A stretch of 64,000 nt of DNA from Streptomyces cinnamoneus (GTDB lineage Bacteria > Actinomycetota > Actinomycetes > Streptomycetales > Streptomycetaceae): contig NZ_BMVB01000003.1 of assembly GCF_014650495.1 (NCBI RefSeq), forward strand, positions 124,001-188,000. Direction: 5' to 3'. Under the pieces are notes generated by a model. That model did no database searches and had not been told where the DNA came from. It was given only the letters and a program-made list of their open reading frames with translations. Of the stretch, positions 1 through 8,621 are shown in pieces. Within the stretch, counting starts at the first letter, position 1. Every line of letters begins with the position of its first letter. Position numbers and translations under genes: made by a program.

Positions 1-288
1 CACCACCTGGATCGAGGCGAGTACGAGGAAACCCGACGCGTGCCAGACAGGCCGGGGCGAGCCGCCGCCCGGCTTCCACGCCAGCACCGCCGCGAGCACG
101 TACAGCATCGACGCCCCGTACATCACCCGGGCTCCGGCACTGTGCAGCGTCTCTCCGTAGGACGAGGTCAGCAGCAGTCCGGCAGAGACCGCCTGAAGGA
201 AGATGGTCAGGGTCTGCAGGACGATCGCGATCTGCAGGAACGAGGAGCTGCGCTGTGCCTTCGCCGTCTTCGTCGTCTGAGTGGCCAT
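1..288 (-). CDS. Small membrane protein, C-terminus beyond window
   Basis: The minus strand is open from an ATG at 288 to the window edge, giving 95-96 residues with no stop. After a polar Lys/Thr/Gln-rich start of about 18 residues there are hydrophobic stretches at roughly residues 19-45, 58-72 and 84-96, with a GGGSPRP turn between the last two. This suggests a small multi-pass membrane protein. It is divergent from the sigma factor gene with about 100 bp between them, so they could share a control region. No family is recognised and the remaining part is unseen. Confidence 0.7.
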   Translation of the reverse strand, partial: MATQTTKTAKAQRSSSFLQIAIVLQTLTIFLQAVSAGLLLTSSYGETLHSAGARVMYGASMLYVLAAVLAWKPGGGSPRPVWHASGFLVLASIQVV

Positions 289-389
289 GCCACAGTCCCC
301 TTTTCCGCCCTCGGGCAGTAGGTCGATAAGGTCTCACCAGTCCGACGACGCGGGCCTGCGAAAGGTAAGGCGAGAGGGCGGCCGAAAGC

Positions 390-1310
390 ATGGGGACTGC
401 CGGAACCAGCACGGATGGGATAGCCGGTGAGCGACGCCACCTGATCAATGTGGCTTACCGGTTGCTCGGTTCGGTGACCGAGGCCGAGGACGCCGTGCAG
501 GATGCCTTTGCGCGCTGGTACGGGCTGCCACGAGGCCGGCAGGAGGAGATCCTGTCCCCCGGCGCCTGGCTGACGACGGTGACCGGTCGCATCTGCCTGG
601 ACCTGCTCCGCTCGGCGCGGGCCCGCCGTGAACGCTATGTCGGCGCGTGGCTGCCCGAGCCGCTGCCCGACCGCACCGAGTGGGACCACGCGGGCAGCGC
701 CAACCCCACCGGCCCTGCGGACCCCGCCGATCAGATCGTCCTGGACGAGTCGGTGACCATGGCCTTCCTCGTCGTCCTGGAGTCGATGACGCCCGCCGAG
801 CGGGTGGCGTTCGTCCTGCACGACGTCTTCCGGTACCCGTTCACCGAGATCGCCGACGTCCTCGGACGGACCCCCGCGGCCTGCAAACAGCTGGCGGCCT
901 CCGCCCGGCGGCGGGTGAGCGTGGCGCGCGCTCCGGTGACGGCGACCGGTCAGGCCGGGGTGGTGAAGCACGTCAAAGAGGCATGGGAGGCCAAGGACAT
1001 CGCAGCCCTCGTCGGTCTCCTCGACCCGGCCGCCGTGATGACCGCCGACGGCGGCGGCAAGGTCGGCACCGTCCTGCGCCCCGTCGAGGGCGGCGCGCGC
1101 ATCGCCCAGTACATGGTCGCCATGGCCGACAAGGCTCCGGGGCTCGAACTCCTGGAACGGTCGGTCAACGGTGTACCGGGCCTGGTGGCCCAGCGTGCCG
1201 GCGTCGTCATGACCGTAGCCTCGTTCGACGTCTGCGACGGGCGCGTCACCCGGATCTGGGCGGTCCGCAACCCGGAGAAGCTCCGGCCGTGGCACGACAT
1301 GGCCGGCTAG
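390..1310 (+). CDS. ECF41/SigJ-type RNA polymerase sigma factor with SnoaL-like C-terminal domain
   Basis: This 306-aa protein has sigma region 2 at about residues 15-80 (NVAYRLLGSVTEAEDAVQDAF) and region 4 at about 125-175 (MTPAERVAFVLHDVF...YPFTEIADVLGRT). A C-terminal SnoaL/NTF2-like extension follows. The extension carries the DGGGKV motif and a closing NPEKL, variants of signatures of the ECF41 group, where the extension controls activity without a classical anti-sigma factor. Usual partners such as a carboxymuconolactone decarboxylase or DoxX protein are not adjacent; the divergent neighbour is a small membrane protein. The ATG at 390 follows purine-rich stretches (AGGTAAGG, GAGAGG). 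I saw no clear ECF41-type promoter in the 100-bp gap. Confidence 0.92.
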   Translation: MGTAGTSTDGIAGERRHLINVAYRLLGSVTEAEDAVQDAFARWYGLPRGRQEEILSPGAWLTTVTGRICLDLLRSARARRERYVGAWLPEPLPDRTEWDHAGSANPTGPADPADQIVLDESVTMAFLVVLESMTPAERVAFVLHDVFRYPFTEIADVLGRTPAACKQLAASARRRVSVARAPVTATGQAGVVKHVKEAWEAKDIAALVGLLDPAAVMTADGGGKVGTVLRPVEGGARIAQYMVAMADKAPGLELLERSVNGVPGLVAQRAGVVMTVASFDVCDGRVTRIWAVRNPEKLRPWHDMAG

Positions 1311-1403
1311 CCCTCGCCCGGCAGAGCCGGAGCCGTGGCGGGTACCGGACGTCACGCCCTGCCCGTCCGCCTCCGCCCCCGGCGGCAGTCCCCATACCCG
1401 CCG

Positions 1404-2306
1404 TCACCCGGCCGCCAGGTGCCGCTTGAGCTCGTCGGTCACCGCCCGCACTCCGGGCGAGGCCCAGCGTCGGCGGTGCCGTGCCAGCTGGACGGGGACG
1501 TCGGGGATCGGCGGGCCCGGTACGACGTCCAGCCGGCCGGCGTGCAGCGCGTCCTCGACGGTGGCGCGGGGCAGCAGGGTGAGGCCGAGCCCGGCCGCCA
1601 CGCACGAACGAGCCGCCTCGATGCTGCCGAAGCGCGTCAGCCGCGTCCGGGAACCCGGAACCGCCAGCAGGCGGTCGGCGAGCCGGTCGCTGTAGGAGCA
1701 GCCCTGTTCGTGGAGGAAGAAGGACTCCCCCGCGAGTTCCTCCCAGGTGACCGGCTCCGTCCGCTGCACGAAAGGATGCCGGGGAGCGCAGACGAGGACC
1801 AACGGTTCGTCCACGAGGTGTTCGACGTCGATGTCGGGAGCGTCGACGCCGTCTTCCAGCAGCAGTGCGACGTCCAGCCGGCCGGCGCGCAGGCCGTCCA
1901 GAGCCTCGGCGGTTCCCGCGGGCCACAGGTCGACTTCGAGACCGGGGTGGAGCCGGCGCAGGGCGGCGATGACACCGGGCAGCCGGGCCGAGCAGAGCGT
2001 CTCGCCCGCTCCGACGACGACCCGGCCGACGGGCGGCCCGTCGGCGGCGGCCGCCGCGCGCAGCCGTGACTCCGCGTCCAGCACGCTCTCCGCCTCGCCC
2101 AGCAGGCGCCTGCCGGCCTCGGTGACCGCCACGCCCCGAGGCAGCCGGTCGAAGAGCCGGGTGCCCAGCTCCTTCTCCAGGGCCTGGACTTGGGCTGTGA
2201 CCGTCGACTGGGCGAGGTGCAGCTCGGCGGCCGTCGCGGTGAAGCTCCGGGTTCTGACGACGGTGGTGAAGGTGCGCAGGAGTCGGGTGTCCACGTGGCA
2301 CAGCAT
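1404..2306 (-). CDS. LysR-family transcriptional regulator
   Basis: A typical LysR protein. The N-terminal winged HTH (LLRTFTTVVRTRSFTATAAE, then LHLAQSTVTAQVQALEKELG) is followed by a periplasmic-binding-like effector domain. I chose the ATG at 2306 (MLCHVDTRLL). Two upstream in-frame ATGs at 2327 and 2318 would overlap a LysR-type T-N11-A motif, and a GTG at the VDTRLL position is also possible. It diverges from the PhzF-like gene with about 80 bp between starts, the usual arrangement for a LysR regulator controlling its neighbour. The effector is unknown. Confidence 0.9.
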   Translation of the reverse strand: MLCHVDTRLLRTFTTVVRTRSFTATAAELHLAQSTVTAQVQALEKELGTRLFDRLPRGVAVTEAGRRLLGEAESVLDAESRLRAAAAADGPPVGRVVVGAGETLCSARLPGVIAALRRLHPGLEVDLWPAGTAEALDGLRAGRLDVALLLEDGVDAPDIDVEHLVDEPLVLVCAPRHPFVQRTEPVTWEELAGESFFLHEQGCSYSDRLADRLLAVPGSRTRLTRFGSIEAARSCVAAGLGLTLLPRATVEDALHAGRLDVVPGPPIPDVPVQLARHRRRWASPGVRAVTDELKRHLAAG

Positions 2307-2318
2307 AGGAGAAGCCAT

Positions 2319-2331
2319 CGGATGCATAGAT
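2319..2331. promoter_or_regulatory. Candidate LysR T-N11-A box
   Basis: In the LysR/PhzF intergenic region, a 13-bp T-N11-A element is centred on the palindrome ATGCAT. T-N11-A with dyad symmetry is the classical LysR binding pattern. The location between divergent starts fits, but the dyad is short and one such match could arise by chance. Confidence 0.35.
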
Positions 2332-2389
2332 ACCTCACATCAGAATCCATCACTTGTGCCGATTCCTTTCGGTGAGGGAGAGTTGGGCC

Positions 2390-3268
2390 ATGACCACCGA
2401 TGTCCTCACCCCTGATTCCGCCACCGAGGTTCTGCGCTACGCCGCCTTCACCGCCGACCCCGCGGGCGGGAACCCCGCAGGTGTCGTCCTCGACGCCGCC
2501 CGGCTCGACGAAGCCGCGATGCTGGAGATCGCCGCCCGCGTGGGTTACTCCGAAACCGCCTTCGTCACCGAGGCCGACGCGGCGGCGCGGCGCTTTCGGC
2601 TCCGGTTCTTCAGCCCCCTGGCCGAGGTCGCGTTCTGCGGTCACGCCACCGTCGCCACCGCGGTGGCCCTCGCCGAACGCCTCGGCCCCGGCGAGCTGAC
2701 GTTCGACACGGAGGTGGGCGAGATCCCGGTGGCGACGTCCACCGACGGGCAGGGTGCGGTCCGGGCCACCCTCACCAGCGCGCCCACCCGCTCCCTGCCG
2801 GCCGGGGACGCCGAACTGGACGCGGCACTCGCCGCCCTGGGCTGGGCCCGTGCGGACCTCGACCCGGCGCTGCCACCGCACGTCGCCTACGGCGGAAACG
2901 AGCACCTCGTCGTGGCCGTGGCCTCCCGCGCGCGACTGACCGATCTCTCCTACGACTTCGACGCCTTGGCCGACCTCATGCGGTCCCGGGGGTGGACCAC
3001 CGTGCAACTGGTCCACCGGGAGAACGAGCAGCTCTTCCACGCCCGCGATCCCTTCCCGGTGGGCGGCGTCGTGGAAGATCCGGCCACCGGGGCGGCGGCC
3101 GCCGCGCTGGGCGGCTACCTGCGGGCGACCGGCCAGATCCGCCGGCCCATGACGATCCGTATCCGCCAGGGCGAGGACATGGGCCGCCCCAGCGACCTCG
3201 TCGTCGACGTGGACCCCGCCGACGCCCGTGTACGGGTCTCCGGCCGGGCGGTCACCCTGCCCCGGTAG
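2390..3268 (+). CDS. PhzF-family isomerase/epimerase
   Basis: This 292-aa protein has PhzF hallmarks: an N-terminal YAAFTADPAGGNPAGVV, the GYSETAFV segment with the catalytic Glu, an inner FCGHATVATA motif, and the C-terminal repeat of the fold with EDPATGAAAAALGGYL. PhzF proteins are two-domain diaminopimelate-epimerase-like enzymes that isomerise varied metabolites. There are no phenazine genes here, so phenazine synthesis is not implied. The ATG at 2390 is preferred over 2354 because GGTGAGGGAG lies just upstream. The divergent LysR gene is its likely regulator. Confidence 0.9.
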   Translation: MTTDVLTPDSATEVLRYAAFTADPAGGNPAGVVLDAARLDEAAMLEIAARVGYSETAFVTEADAAARRFRLRFFSPLAEVAFCGHATVATAVALAERLGPGELTFDTEVGEIPVATSTDGQGAVRATLTSAPTRSLPAGDAELDAALAALGWARADLDPALPPHVAYGGNEHLVVAVASRARLTDLSYDFDALADLMRSRGWTTVQLVHRENEQLFHARDPFPVGGVVEDPATGAAAAALGGYLRATGQIRRPMTIRIRQGEDMGRPSDLVVDVDPADARVRVSGRAVTLPR

Positions 3269-3355
3269 CGGGCGTCGGTAGCGAGCCCCGGCAGCGGGCG
3301 TCGGCCGCCCACCTGCCGTCCGACGCTGTTCCGAAGCCCAACGCTCGCCCCTCCG

Positions 3356-3544
3356 CTAGTCACCGTCGCCGGTGGTCCGGTTCCGGTTCCGGCTCTTGCC
3401 GGAGCGGCGCACCAGCTCGCCGGCAGCAAGGGTGACGGTGGCCACGACGCGGACCCAGCGAGGGCCGCCACGCTCCGCCCACACCACGCATGTGCACCCA
3501 CCGACAGCGAGTGCCAGGAGGCCGAGCAGCACCAAAACGGTCAT
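3356..3544 (-). CDS. Small single-pass membrane protein, unknown
   Basis: About 62 residues from an ATG at 3544, with AGGGGTTGGGA as a plausible ribosome site. A hydrophobic segment MTVLVLLGLLALAVGG starts the protein, followed by a WAERGGPRWVRVVATVTLAAGE stretch and a basic tail rich in Lys, Arg and Asn. The layout (one N-terminal membrane helix, short cytoplasmic basic tail) is plausible for a real small streptomycete protein, and the codon bias fits. An in-frame ATG at 3568 would add eight residues. Between 3545 and 3763 I see no further gene. Confidence 0.5.
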   Translation of the reverse strand: MTVLVLLGLLALAVGGCTCVVWAERGGPRWVRVVATVTLAAGELVRRSGKSRNRNRTTGDGD

Positions 3545-3763
3545 GGTTGTCCCAACCCCTGCATTCATCCGTAAGGTCCAGGTGATCCTCTCAGGCAGGG
3601 AAGGGCTGTCGCCAGCCGCGGTCAGGCTTCTGCAGCGGCTTGATCCCGGCACGGGTTCGGCCCTCGGTCCGGAGCTGTTCGGGTCCGGGGACTCCTTCCA
3701 TGTCTCCTTCGCCGAAAGGAGTCCCCCACCGGGTGATCGACGAGTTTGCTCCCGGTCACAGCA

Positions 3764-4795
3764 CTAGACGGCAGGCGGCTTCCGTGCCGTCAGGACCGTG
3801 TCGCCGCTGGCCGGGACGACGCTCATGGCGATGTCCTCGAAACCGGCCGCAACGGCCCACTCCCGGCACGCGCTCCGTGTGTACTCCGAGCCGGTCGGGG
3901 TCATCATCAGCATGTTCAGGCTGAGCACCAGCTGGGGCGCGGTCGTCCGCCCGTCGTCGATCATCGGGTCGTACACCAGCAGGTACCCGCCGGGACGCAA
4001 CGCCTCGTACGCGCGGGCGACGAGCAGCGCGCGTTCCGGGGCGCCCCAGTTGTGCAGGACGTGGCCGATCACGACGCAGTCGCAGGCGGGCAGCGGATCG
4101 CGGAAGAAGTCACCCGCCCGGAAGGCGGTGCCGCCGGTCGTGCCCAGCCGCCGCATGTGTTCGTCGAACAGCGGCTCCAGCTGCGGCAGGTCGAACACCG
4201 TGGCGGTCAGGTGCGGGTGCGCCCGGAGGAGCCCGGCGGCCGCCGTGCCCCGGGCTCCGCCGAGGTCCACCACGTGCTTGACGTCCTGCCACGGCAGCAG
4301 GCGGGGCAGTTCACGCAGGACGGAGCTGCCGGCGCCGTCCATCGCGTCGTGGAACCAGCGGGCCCGCTCGGAGTGGTACTCCTCGCCGAAGATCTCGTCC
4401 TGACCCGGGGTGCCGGAGCGGGGCCTGCCGTCCCGCAGCGCCTCGGCCAGGTGCAGCCAGCGCGGGTAGAGGTCCTCGGACTGGAGCCGGACCAGGTCGC
4501 CCAGGTAGCGGGGCCTGCCCCGGACGAGGTACTCGGTGGCGGCCGGCCCGTTGCGGTAGCGGTCGCCGTCGCGTTCCAGCAGCCCGAGCACGGTGAGCAG
4601 GTCGAGGAAGTCGGCGGCGCCGCGCGGGTGGAGCCCGCAGCGGGCGTGCAGCTCCTGTGCCGTGAGGCTCCCGGCGTCGAGCACGGTGAACAGGTCCAGC
4701 TCGACGGCCGCGTGCAGGGCACGGGCCCGGCTGAAGGCGGTGGCGATGGCCATGATGCCCGCCGGTCCTGCCGGCGGTGCGGGGTGGGTGGTCAC
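3764..4795 (-). CDS. SAM-dependent O-methyltransferase (polyketide tailoring)
   Basis: This 343-aa protein has the two-part layout of small-molecule O-methyltransferases. An N-terminal helical dimerisation/winged-helix part (ALHAAVELDLFTVLDAGSLT) precedes a C-terminal Rossmann domain with the SAM loop VVDLGGARGTAAAGLL and a later VIGHVLHNWG segment near the active site. The loop reads DLGGARG rather than the usual DLGGGxG. The GTG start overlaps the stop of the upstream dehydrogenase by 4 nt (GTGA), implying translational coupling. It lies at the left end of the type II polyketide cluster and probably methylates a phenolic oxygen of the product. Confidence 0.9.
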   Translation of the reverse strand: MTTHPAPPAGPAGIMAIATAFSRARALHAAVELDLFTVLDAGSLTAQELHARCGLHPRGAADFLDLLTVLGLLERDGDRYRNGPAATEYLVRGRPRYLGDLVRLQSEDLYPRWLHLAEALRDGRPRSGTPGQDEIFGEEYHSERARWFHDAMDGAGSSVLRELPRLLPWQDVKHVVDLGGARGTAAAGLLRAHPHLTATVFDLPQLEPLFDEHMRRLGTTGGTAFRAGDFFRDPLPACDCVVIGHVLHNWGAPERALLVARAYEALRPGGYLLVYDPMIDDGRTTAPQLVLSLNMLMMTPTGSEYTRSACREWAVAAGFEDIAMSVVPASGDTVLTARKPPAV

Positions 4796-5703
4796 GAGGG
4801 CTCCCGGGGGACGCGCGGGACGAGGGTGCCGTCGCCCCGCTGCTGTTCGAGGACGGCCGCCGCGTCCAGCTCGCCGCGCCCGTCCCGGCCCATGTCCGCG
4901 AACCGGCTCGCCGCGACGTCCAGCAGCGGCGCGCGGACCCCGGCGTCCCGGGTCTCCTCCGCCATCATCCTCAGGTCCTTGGCCATGAGGGCGGTGCGGA
5001 AGGCGGGCGGGTCGTAGGTGCCGTCGCACATCAGGCGGCAGCGGAAGGACAGGACGGGAGAGGAGTAGCCGCTCTCGGCGATGGCGGTGAGCATCGTGGC
5101 GGGGTCGATGCCCACGCGCTCCGCGTAGTGCACGGCCTCGGCGACCGCGACGAGCTGGGCGCCCAGCAGCGAGTTGAACGCCAGCTTCACCGCCGCCGCC
5201 TCTCCGGTGCCGCCGAGCCGCAGCAGCGATTTCGACAGCAGGCCGAGGATCTCCTGGGCCCGCCGCACGTCTTCGGGTTCGCCGGCGACGAGGATGCGCA
5301 GCTGACCGGTGCGGGCATGCTCGGCGTTGCCGATCAGGCACGCCTCCACGCGGTGCACGCCCCGCTCCCGCAGCCGCCGGCCCGACGAGCGGGCGTAGGG
5401 CGGCGAGACGGTCGAGGTGTCGATCACGTACGTGCCCGGCTTCATGGCCTCGGCCGCTCCGCCCGGGCCGAAGAGCACGGACTCCTCCGCCTCGTCGTCG
5501 CTCAGGGCGAGCAGGACGGTCCGGTGGTCGGCCACCGCCGCCGCGGGAGTGGGGGCCACGGTCGCGGAGCGGTCGCCGGAGGTCACGCGGGCCTTGCCGG
5601 CGGTGCGGTTGCTCACGGTGACCGCGTACCCCTGGGACAGGAGCCGTTCCGCCATGGCCGATCCCATGACGCCGGTTCCCAGACAGGCGATGCTCTTCTC
5701 CAC
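4792..5703 (-). CDS. NAD(P)-dependent dehydrogenase, 6-phosphogluconate/beta-hydroxyacid dehydrogenase or imine-reductase-like
   Basis: A 303-aa protein from GTG 5703 with GGAAGGAGAA upstream. It starts with the dinucleotide-binding motif CLGTGVMGSAMAERLL and continues YAVTVSNRT, as in the 3-hydroxyisobutyrate dehydrogenase and imine reductase superfamily. A C-terminal helical domain contains KLAFNSLLGAQLVAVAEA, where the family places its catalytic Lys. It lies 26 bp after the SchA/CurD gene and is coupled to the methyltransferase gene. A tailoring reduction of the polyketide is inferred from context; the substrate cannot be read from sequence. Confidence 0.85.
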   Translation of the reverse strand: MEKSIACLGTGVMGSAMAERLLSQGYAVTVSNRTAGKARVTSGDRSATVAPTPAAAVADHRTVLLALSDDEAEESVLFGPGGAAEAMKPGTYVIDTSTVSPPYARSSGRRLRERGVHRVEACLIGNAEHARTGQLRILVAGEPEDVRRAQEILGLLSKSLLRLGGTGEAAAVKLAFNSLLGAQLVAVAEAVHYAERVGIDPATMLTAIAESGYSSPVLSFRCRLMCDGTYDPPAFRTALMAKDLRMMAEETRDAGVRAPLLDVAASRFADMGRDGRGELDAAAVLEQQRGDGTLVPRVPREPS

Positions 5704-5729
5704 CGCTGTGTTCTCCTTCCCCGGCCCGG

Positions 5730-6116
5730 TCACAGCGGCCGGTCCGCGTACCGGACCTGGAGGCACCGCATGGTGCTGTCGAGGAAGAACTGCCGGAAGC
5801 CCTCCGGGCTCTCGGTGGGCCGGGGCTTCTCCAGGTACGGGTCGAGGAGCGCCTCGACCTTCTGCACGGCCGGCTGGGTCGCCATGTGCCGCATGAGGGC
5901 CTCCGGTTCGCCCTCGTACTGCACGACGCGCACGATCTGGTTGCCCCGCATGAAGATGGCGGTGGCCAGCAGCCGGCCTGCCGGGCTGCCGTCGGGCCGG
6001 GTGATCTCGAAGGAGTCGGGCCGGCCGCCGGCCCGCAGGATCTCCGCCACCTCCTCCTCGGTGCCGGGCTTCACGTTCCAGGTCACCGCCGCGAATTTCG
6101 GGCTCGCATCCGTCAT
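5730..6116 (-). CDS. SchA/CurD-like protein of aromatic polyketide clusters
   Basis: A 128-aa protein with a ferredoxin-like alpha/beta architecture (FAAVTWNVKPGTEEEVAEIL, then ATAIFMRGNQIVRVVQYEG, MRHMATQPAVQKVEALLDPYLE). This resembles the SchA/CurD family known from spore-pigment loci such as sch and cur. Members are small cluster proteins of uncertain biochemical role, often thought to help cyclisation or oxidation. The ATG at 6116 is chosen over 6212. It starts a three-gene minus-strand unit divergent from the P450 operon. Confidence 0.85.
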   Translation of the reverse strand: MTDASPKFAAVTWNVKPGTEEEVAEILRAGGRPDSFEITRPDGSPAGRLLATAIFMRGNQIVRVVQYEGEPEALMRHMATQPAVQKVEALLDPYLEKPRPTESPEGFRQFFLDSTMRCLQVRYADRPL

Positions 6117-6415
6117 GGAAATCCTCGATTCCGGTACGGGATCGGCACGTTCCGGTGTGCCGTGGAAGGAAAATCCTGGCCAACCCTGCCGGGGGCCCGG
6201 CGGGCCGGTCAAGGATTTCCCTGCGAATTACTCGACCGGGTAGGGCGGTTATCCGCGGGGATATTCCGCTGCGCCCGTGCGGACCTTGCGGACTATCCGG
6301 TCGGTGTCTTGAAGCGCCGCCGGGCGGCCGAATACCTTGCCCGGGTCGAGGCGTGCACCGGACACCGCCCGGACGCCTTCGCCGGCGGTCCGGGCACCGA
6401 ACCCGAGGGAGCACC
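6117..6415. promoter_or_regulatory. Divergent promoter region of the polyketide cluster
   Basis: This 299-bp region separates the SchA/CurD unit from the P450 operon and should hold both promoters. It contains an imperfect inverted pair, GGAAAATCCTGGCC near 6168-6181 and GGTCAAGGATTTCC near 6206-6219, flanking a GC-rich CCGGGGGCCCGGCGG core. The pair could be an operator or a hairpin. No confident -10/-35 pair was recognised. Confidence 0.4.
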
Positions 6416-7708
6416 GTGAGCCAGACCGACGTCCCCGAATCCGGAATGTTCACACCCGAATTCGACGCGGACCCCTACTCCGTCTATGCGCCGCTGCGGG
6501 AGAAGTCCCCGGTGACCTGTGTGAAGCGGCCGGACGGCACCGAAGTGTGGTGGATCACGCGGCACAAGGAGGCCCGCGAGGCGCTGGCCGACGACCGGCT
6601 GAGCAAGGACATGCGGCAGGCGGGCGACCTGTACCTGGCGGTCTTCGGGGAGACCGAGGAGTCCGCCATGGCGCTGGACCAGAACATGATCAACTGTGAC
6701 CCGCCCGACCACACCCGGCTGCGCCGCCTGGTCGCCAAAGCCTTCACGGCCCCGCGCGTCGAGCGGCTGCGGCCCCGCATCGAGGAGCTGGTGGACGAGC
6801 TGCTCGACGGCCTGGACCCGCACGGCCGCACCGACTTGCTCCAGGAGTTCGCCTACCCGCTGACCGTCTCCGTCATCTGCGAGCTGCTGGGCATCCCGGC
6901 CGAGGACCGCGGCAGGCTCCGCGAATGGAGCTCCAAGCTGGGCGCGGCCGGCTTCACCGAGGAGGGCCGGGAGGCGGCCGGCGCGGCGCAGAAGCAGCTC
7001 AACGCCTACCTGCGCGCGCTGATCGCCCGGCGCCGGGACGAGCCCGCCGACAAACTGGACGAGCCCGCCGACGGACTGCTGGACGCACTGATCGCCGTGC
7101 GGGACGAGGGAGACTCGCTCACCGAGGACGAACTCGTCTCCACCGTCTTCCTGCTGATGTTCGCGGGCCACGAGAGCACCGCACTCCAGATAGCCAACAG
7201 CATGCTCACCCTGCTCCGGGAACCCGGGCGGTACCGGACCCTGCGCGAACACCCGGAAAAGGTCGACGCGGTGATGGAGGAATGCCTCCGCTACGACGGA
7301 TCCGCCGAAGTGGCCACCTTCCGTTTCGCCCGGGAGGACATCGAGATCGGGGATGTCACCATTCCGCGCGGGTCCATGGTCACCATTGTCATCGCGGCGG
7401 CCAACCGTGACCCCCGGCAGTTCTCCGACCCCGAGGTCTTCGATGCCGAACGCGGCCATTCCGGTCACCTCTCCTTCGGCCACGGACGGCATTACTGCAT
7501 CGGCGCCTCGCTGGCCCGGCTGGAGATACGGGCGGCCCTGAACGGAATTCTCCGCAGGTTCCCCACGCCCGCGCTCGACGTGACGTGGGACGAACTCCGC
7601 TTCCTGCCCGGCGGGGTGGCCTTCCGCGGCCTGCGCAGCCTGCCGGTCCTGCTGTCACCCCCGGCGCCCTCCGGCCCGGGACGAGACAGCGCGGAGGTAC
7701 CGGCATGA
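6416..7708 (+). CDS. Cytochrome P450
   Basis: A 430-aa P450 with the I-helix oxygen-binding motif AGHEST, the ExxR motif (EECLR) and the heme loop [17 protein letters not shown] with the proximal Cys. GTG at 6416 (VSQTDVPES) has GAGGGA upstream and gives the usual length of bacterial P450s; longer in-frame starts have no support. It is the first plus-strand gene of the cluster and overlaps the cyclase gene by 4 nt. It probably hydroxylates or couples the aromatic product. Class I, so ferredoxin and reductase must come from elsewhere. Confidence 0.95.
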   Translation: MSQTDVPESGMFTPEFDADPYSVYAPLREKSPVTCVKRPDGTEVWWITRHKEAREALADDRLSKDMRQAGDLYLAVFGETEESAMALDQNMINCDPPDHTRLRRLVAKAFTAPRVERLRPRIEELVDELLDGLDPHGRTDLLQEFAYPLTVSVICELLGIPAEDRGRLREWSSKLGAAGFTEEGREAAGAAQKQLNAYLRALIARRRDEPADKLDEPADGLLDALIAVRDEGDSLTEDELVSTVFLLMFAGHESTALQIANSMLTLLREPGRYRTLREHPEKVDAVMEECLRYDGSAEVATFRFAREDIEIGDVTIPRGSMVTIVIAAANRDPRQFSDPEVFDAERGHSGHLSFGHGRHYCIGASLARLEIRAALNGILRRFPTPALDVTWDELRFLPGGVAFRGLRSLPVLLSPPAPSGPGRDSAEVPA

Positions 7709-8034
7709 CGCATCGCACCCTGATCGTGGCCCGGATGGACCCCCGCGACGAGCCGTCCGTCCGGGACCTGTTCGCCCAGTCGGACCGGGGGCCGCTGCCG
7801 GACCTCGTGGGCGTCCTGCGCCGCGACCTGTTCTCGTACCACGGGCTGTACTTCCACCTGCTGGAGACGCGCGAGGACGTCGGCGCGCGGCTGGACCGGG
7901 CGCGCGCCACGGAGGAGTTCGCCGCGCTCAACGAGCGGCTGGCCCGCCACATCACGCCCTACCTGCCGGACTGGAAGGAGCCCCGGGACGCGATGGCGCA
8001 CCACTTCTACCACTACGCGCCACCCTCCACGTGA
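7705..8034 (+). CDS. TcmI-family type II polyketide cyclase
   Basis: A 109-aa protein with the short ferredoxin-like layout of TcmI/WhiE-VII cyclases ([37 protein letters not shown] at the C-terminus). Family members catalyse late ring closure in tetracenomycin, spore pigment and pentangular polyphenol pathways. The ATG overlaps the P450 stop (ATGA). The 180 bp that follow hold no clear gene. Confidence 0.9.
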   Translation: MTHRTLIVARMDPRDEPSVRDLFAQSDRGPLPDLVGVLRRDLFSYHGLYFHLLETREDVGARLDRARATEEFAALNERLARHITPYLPDWKEPRDAMAHHFYHYAPPST

Positions 8035-8213
8035 CCGCCCACCGCTTCCCGCCCGCATACCGCCGGGCGCCCCGCGCCACGGGCCGGCCCCTCCTGGCCG
8101 ACATGGCCTCGGCCGCCGAACTGCTGGCGACGATCTTCCGCTGCGCCCCGCCCCGGGCGGGGCCCCAGCTCCCGGGCGATCCGGCCCCCACCACGCACCG
8201 AAGGAGAAGCACC

Positions 8214-8621
8214 GTGACGGACAGTCCCCCGGCCGCCTGTGTGATCAGCGCCTCGGAGGTGCCGGCGAACCGCCGCCGCGGCGGTGACCTGCGCACGGTC
8301 CTGTCGCCCGGCACCGTCGGATCCACCTCCGGCTTCATGGGGGTGCTCAGCCTCGCGCCGGGCGAGGCCGTCACCGAGCACTACCACCCCTACTCCGAGG
8401 AGTTCGTCCACCTGGTGCGCGGCACCGTGCGGTTCCGCCTGGACGACGTGCCGCACACGGTGGTCGCCGGACACGGGGTGTTCATCCCCATCGGCGTCCG
8501 GCACCGGCTGGAGAACGCCGGGGACACCGACGCCTTCCTCGTCTTCCACCTGTCGCCGCTGGCCCCCCGTCCCGAGCTGGGCCACGTGGACACCGAGCCG
8601 GCCCCCGGGGTGACCGGGTGA
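8214..8621 (+). CDS. Cupin, WhiE-II/TcmJ-like polyketide cluster protein
   Basis: A 135-aa single-domain cupin. Motif 1 is at about residues 59-80 ([16 protein letters not shown], His/His/Glu metal ligands) and motif 2 about [16 protein letters not shown] with the last His. Such cupins accompany type II PKS genes of the spore pigment and tetracenomycin type, where they assist cyclisation or oxidation. GTG at 8214 follows AAGGAGA. The stop overlaps the KS-alpha GTG (GTGA). Confidence 0.9.
   Translation: MTDSPPAACVISASEVPANRRRGGDLRTVLSPGTVGSTSGFMGVLSLAPGEAVTEHYHPYSEEFVHLVRGTVRFRLDDVPHTVVAGHGVFIPIGVRHRLENAGDTDAFLVFHLSPLAPRPELGHVDTEPAPGVTG

Noticed and set aside
207-1355. Long minus-strand frame opposite the sigma factor gene
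   Set aside because: Arg/Gly/Val-rich antisense shadow with no domain sense; the plus-strand sigma factor explains the region.
2390-3268. Phenazine biosynthesis assignment for the PhzF-like gene
   Set aside because: No other phz genes in the window; PhzF-like proteins occur in many unrelated contexts.
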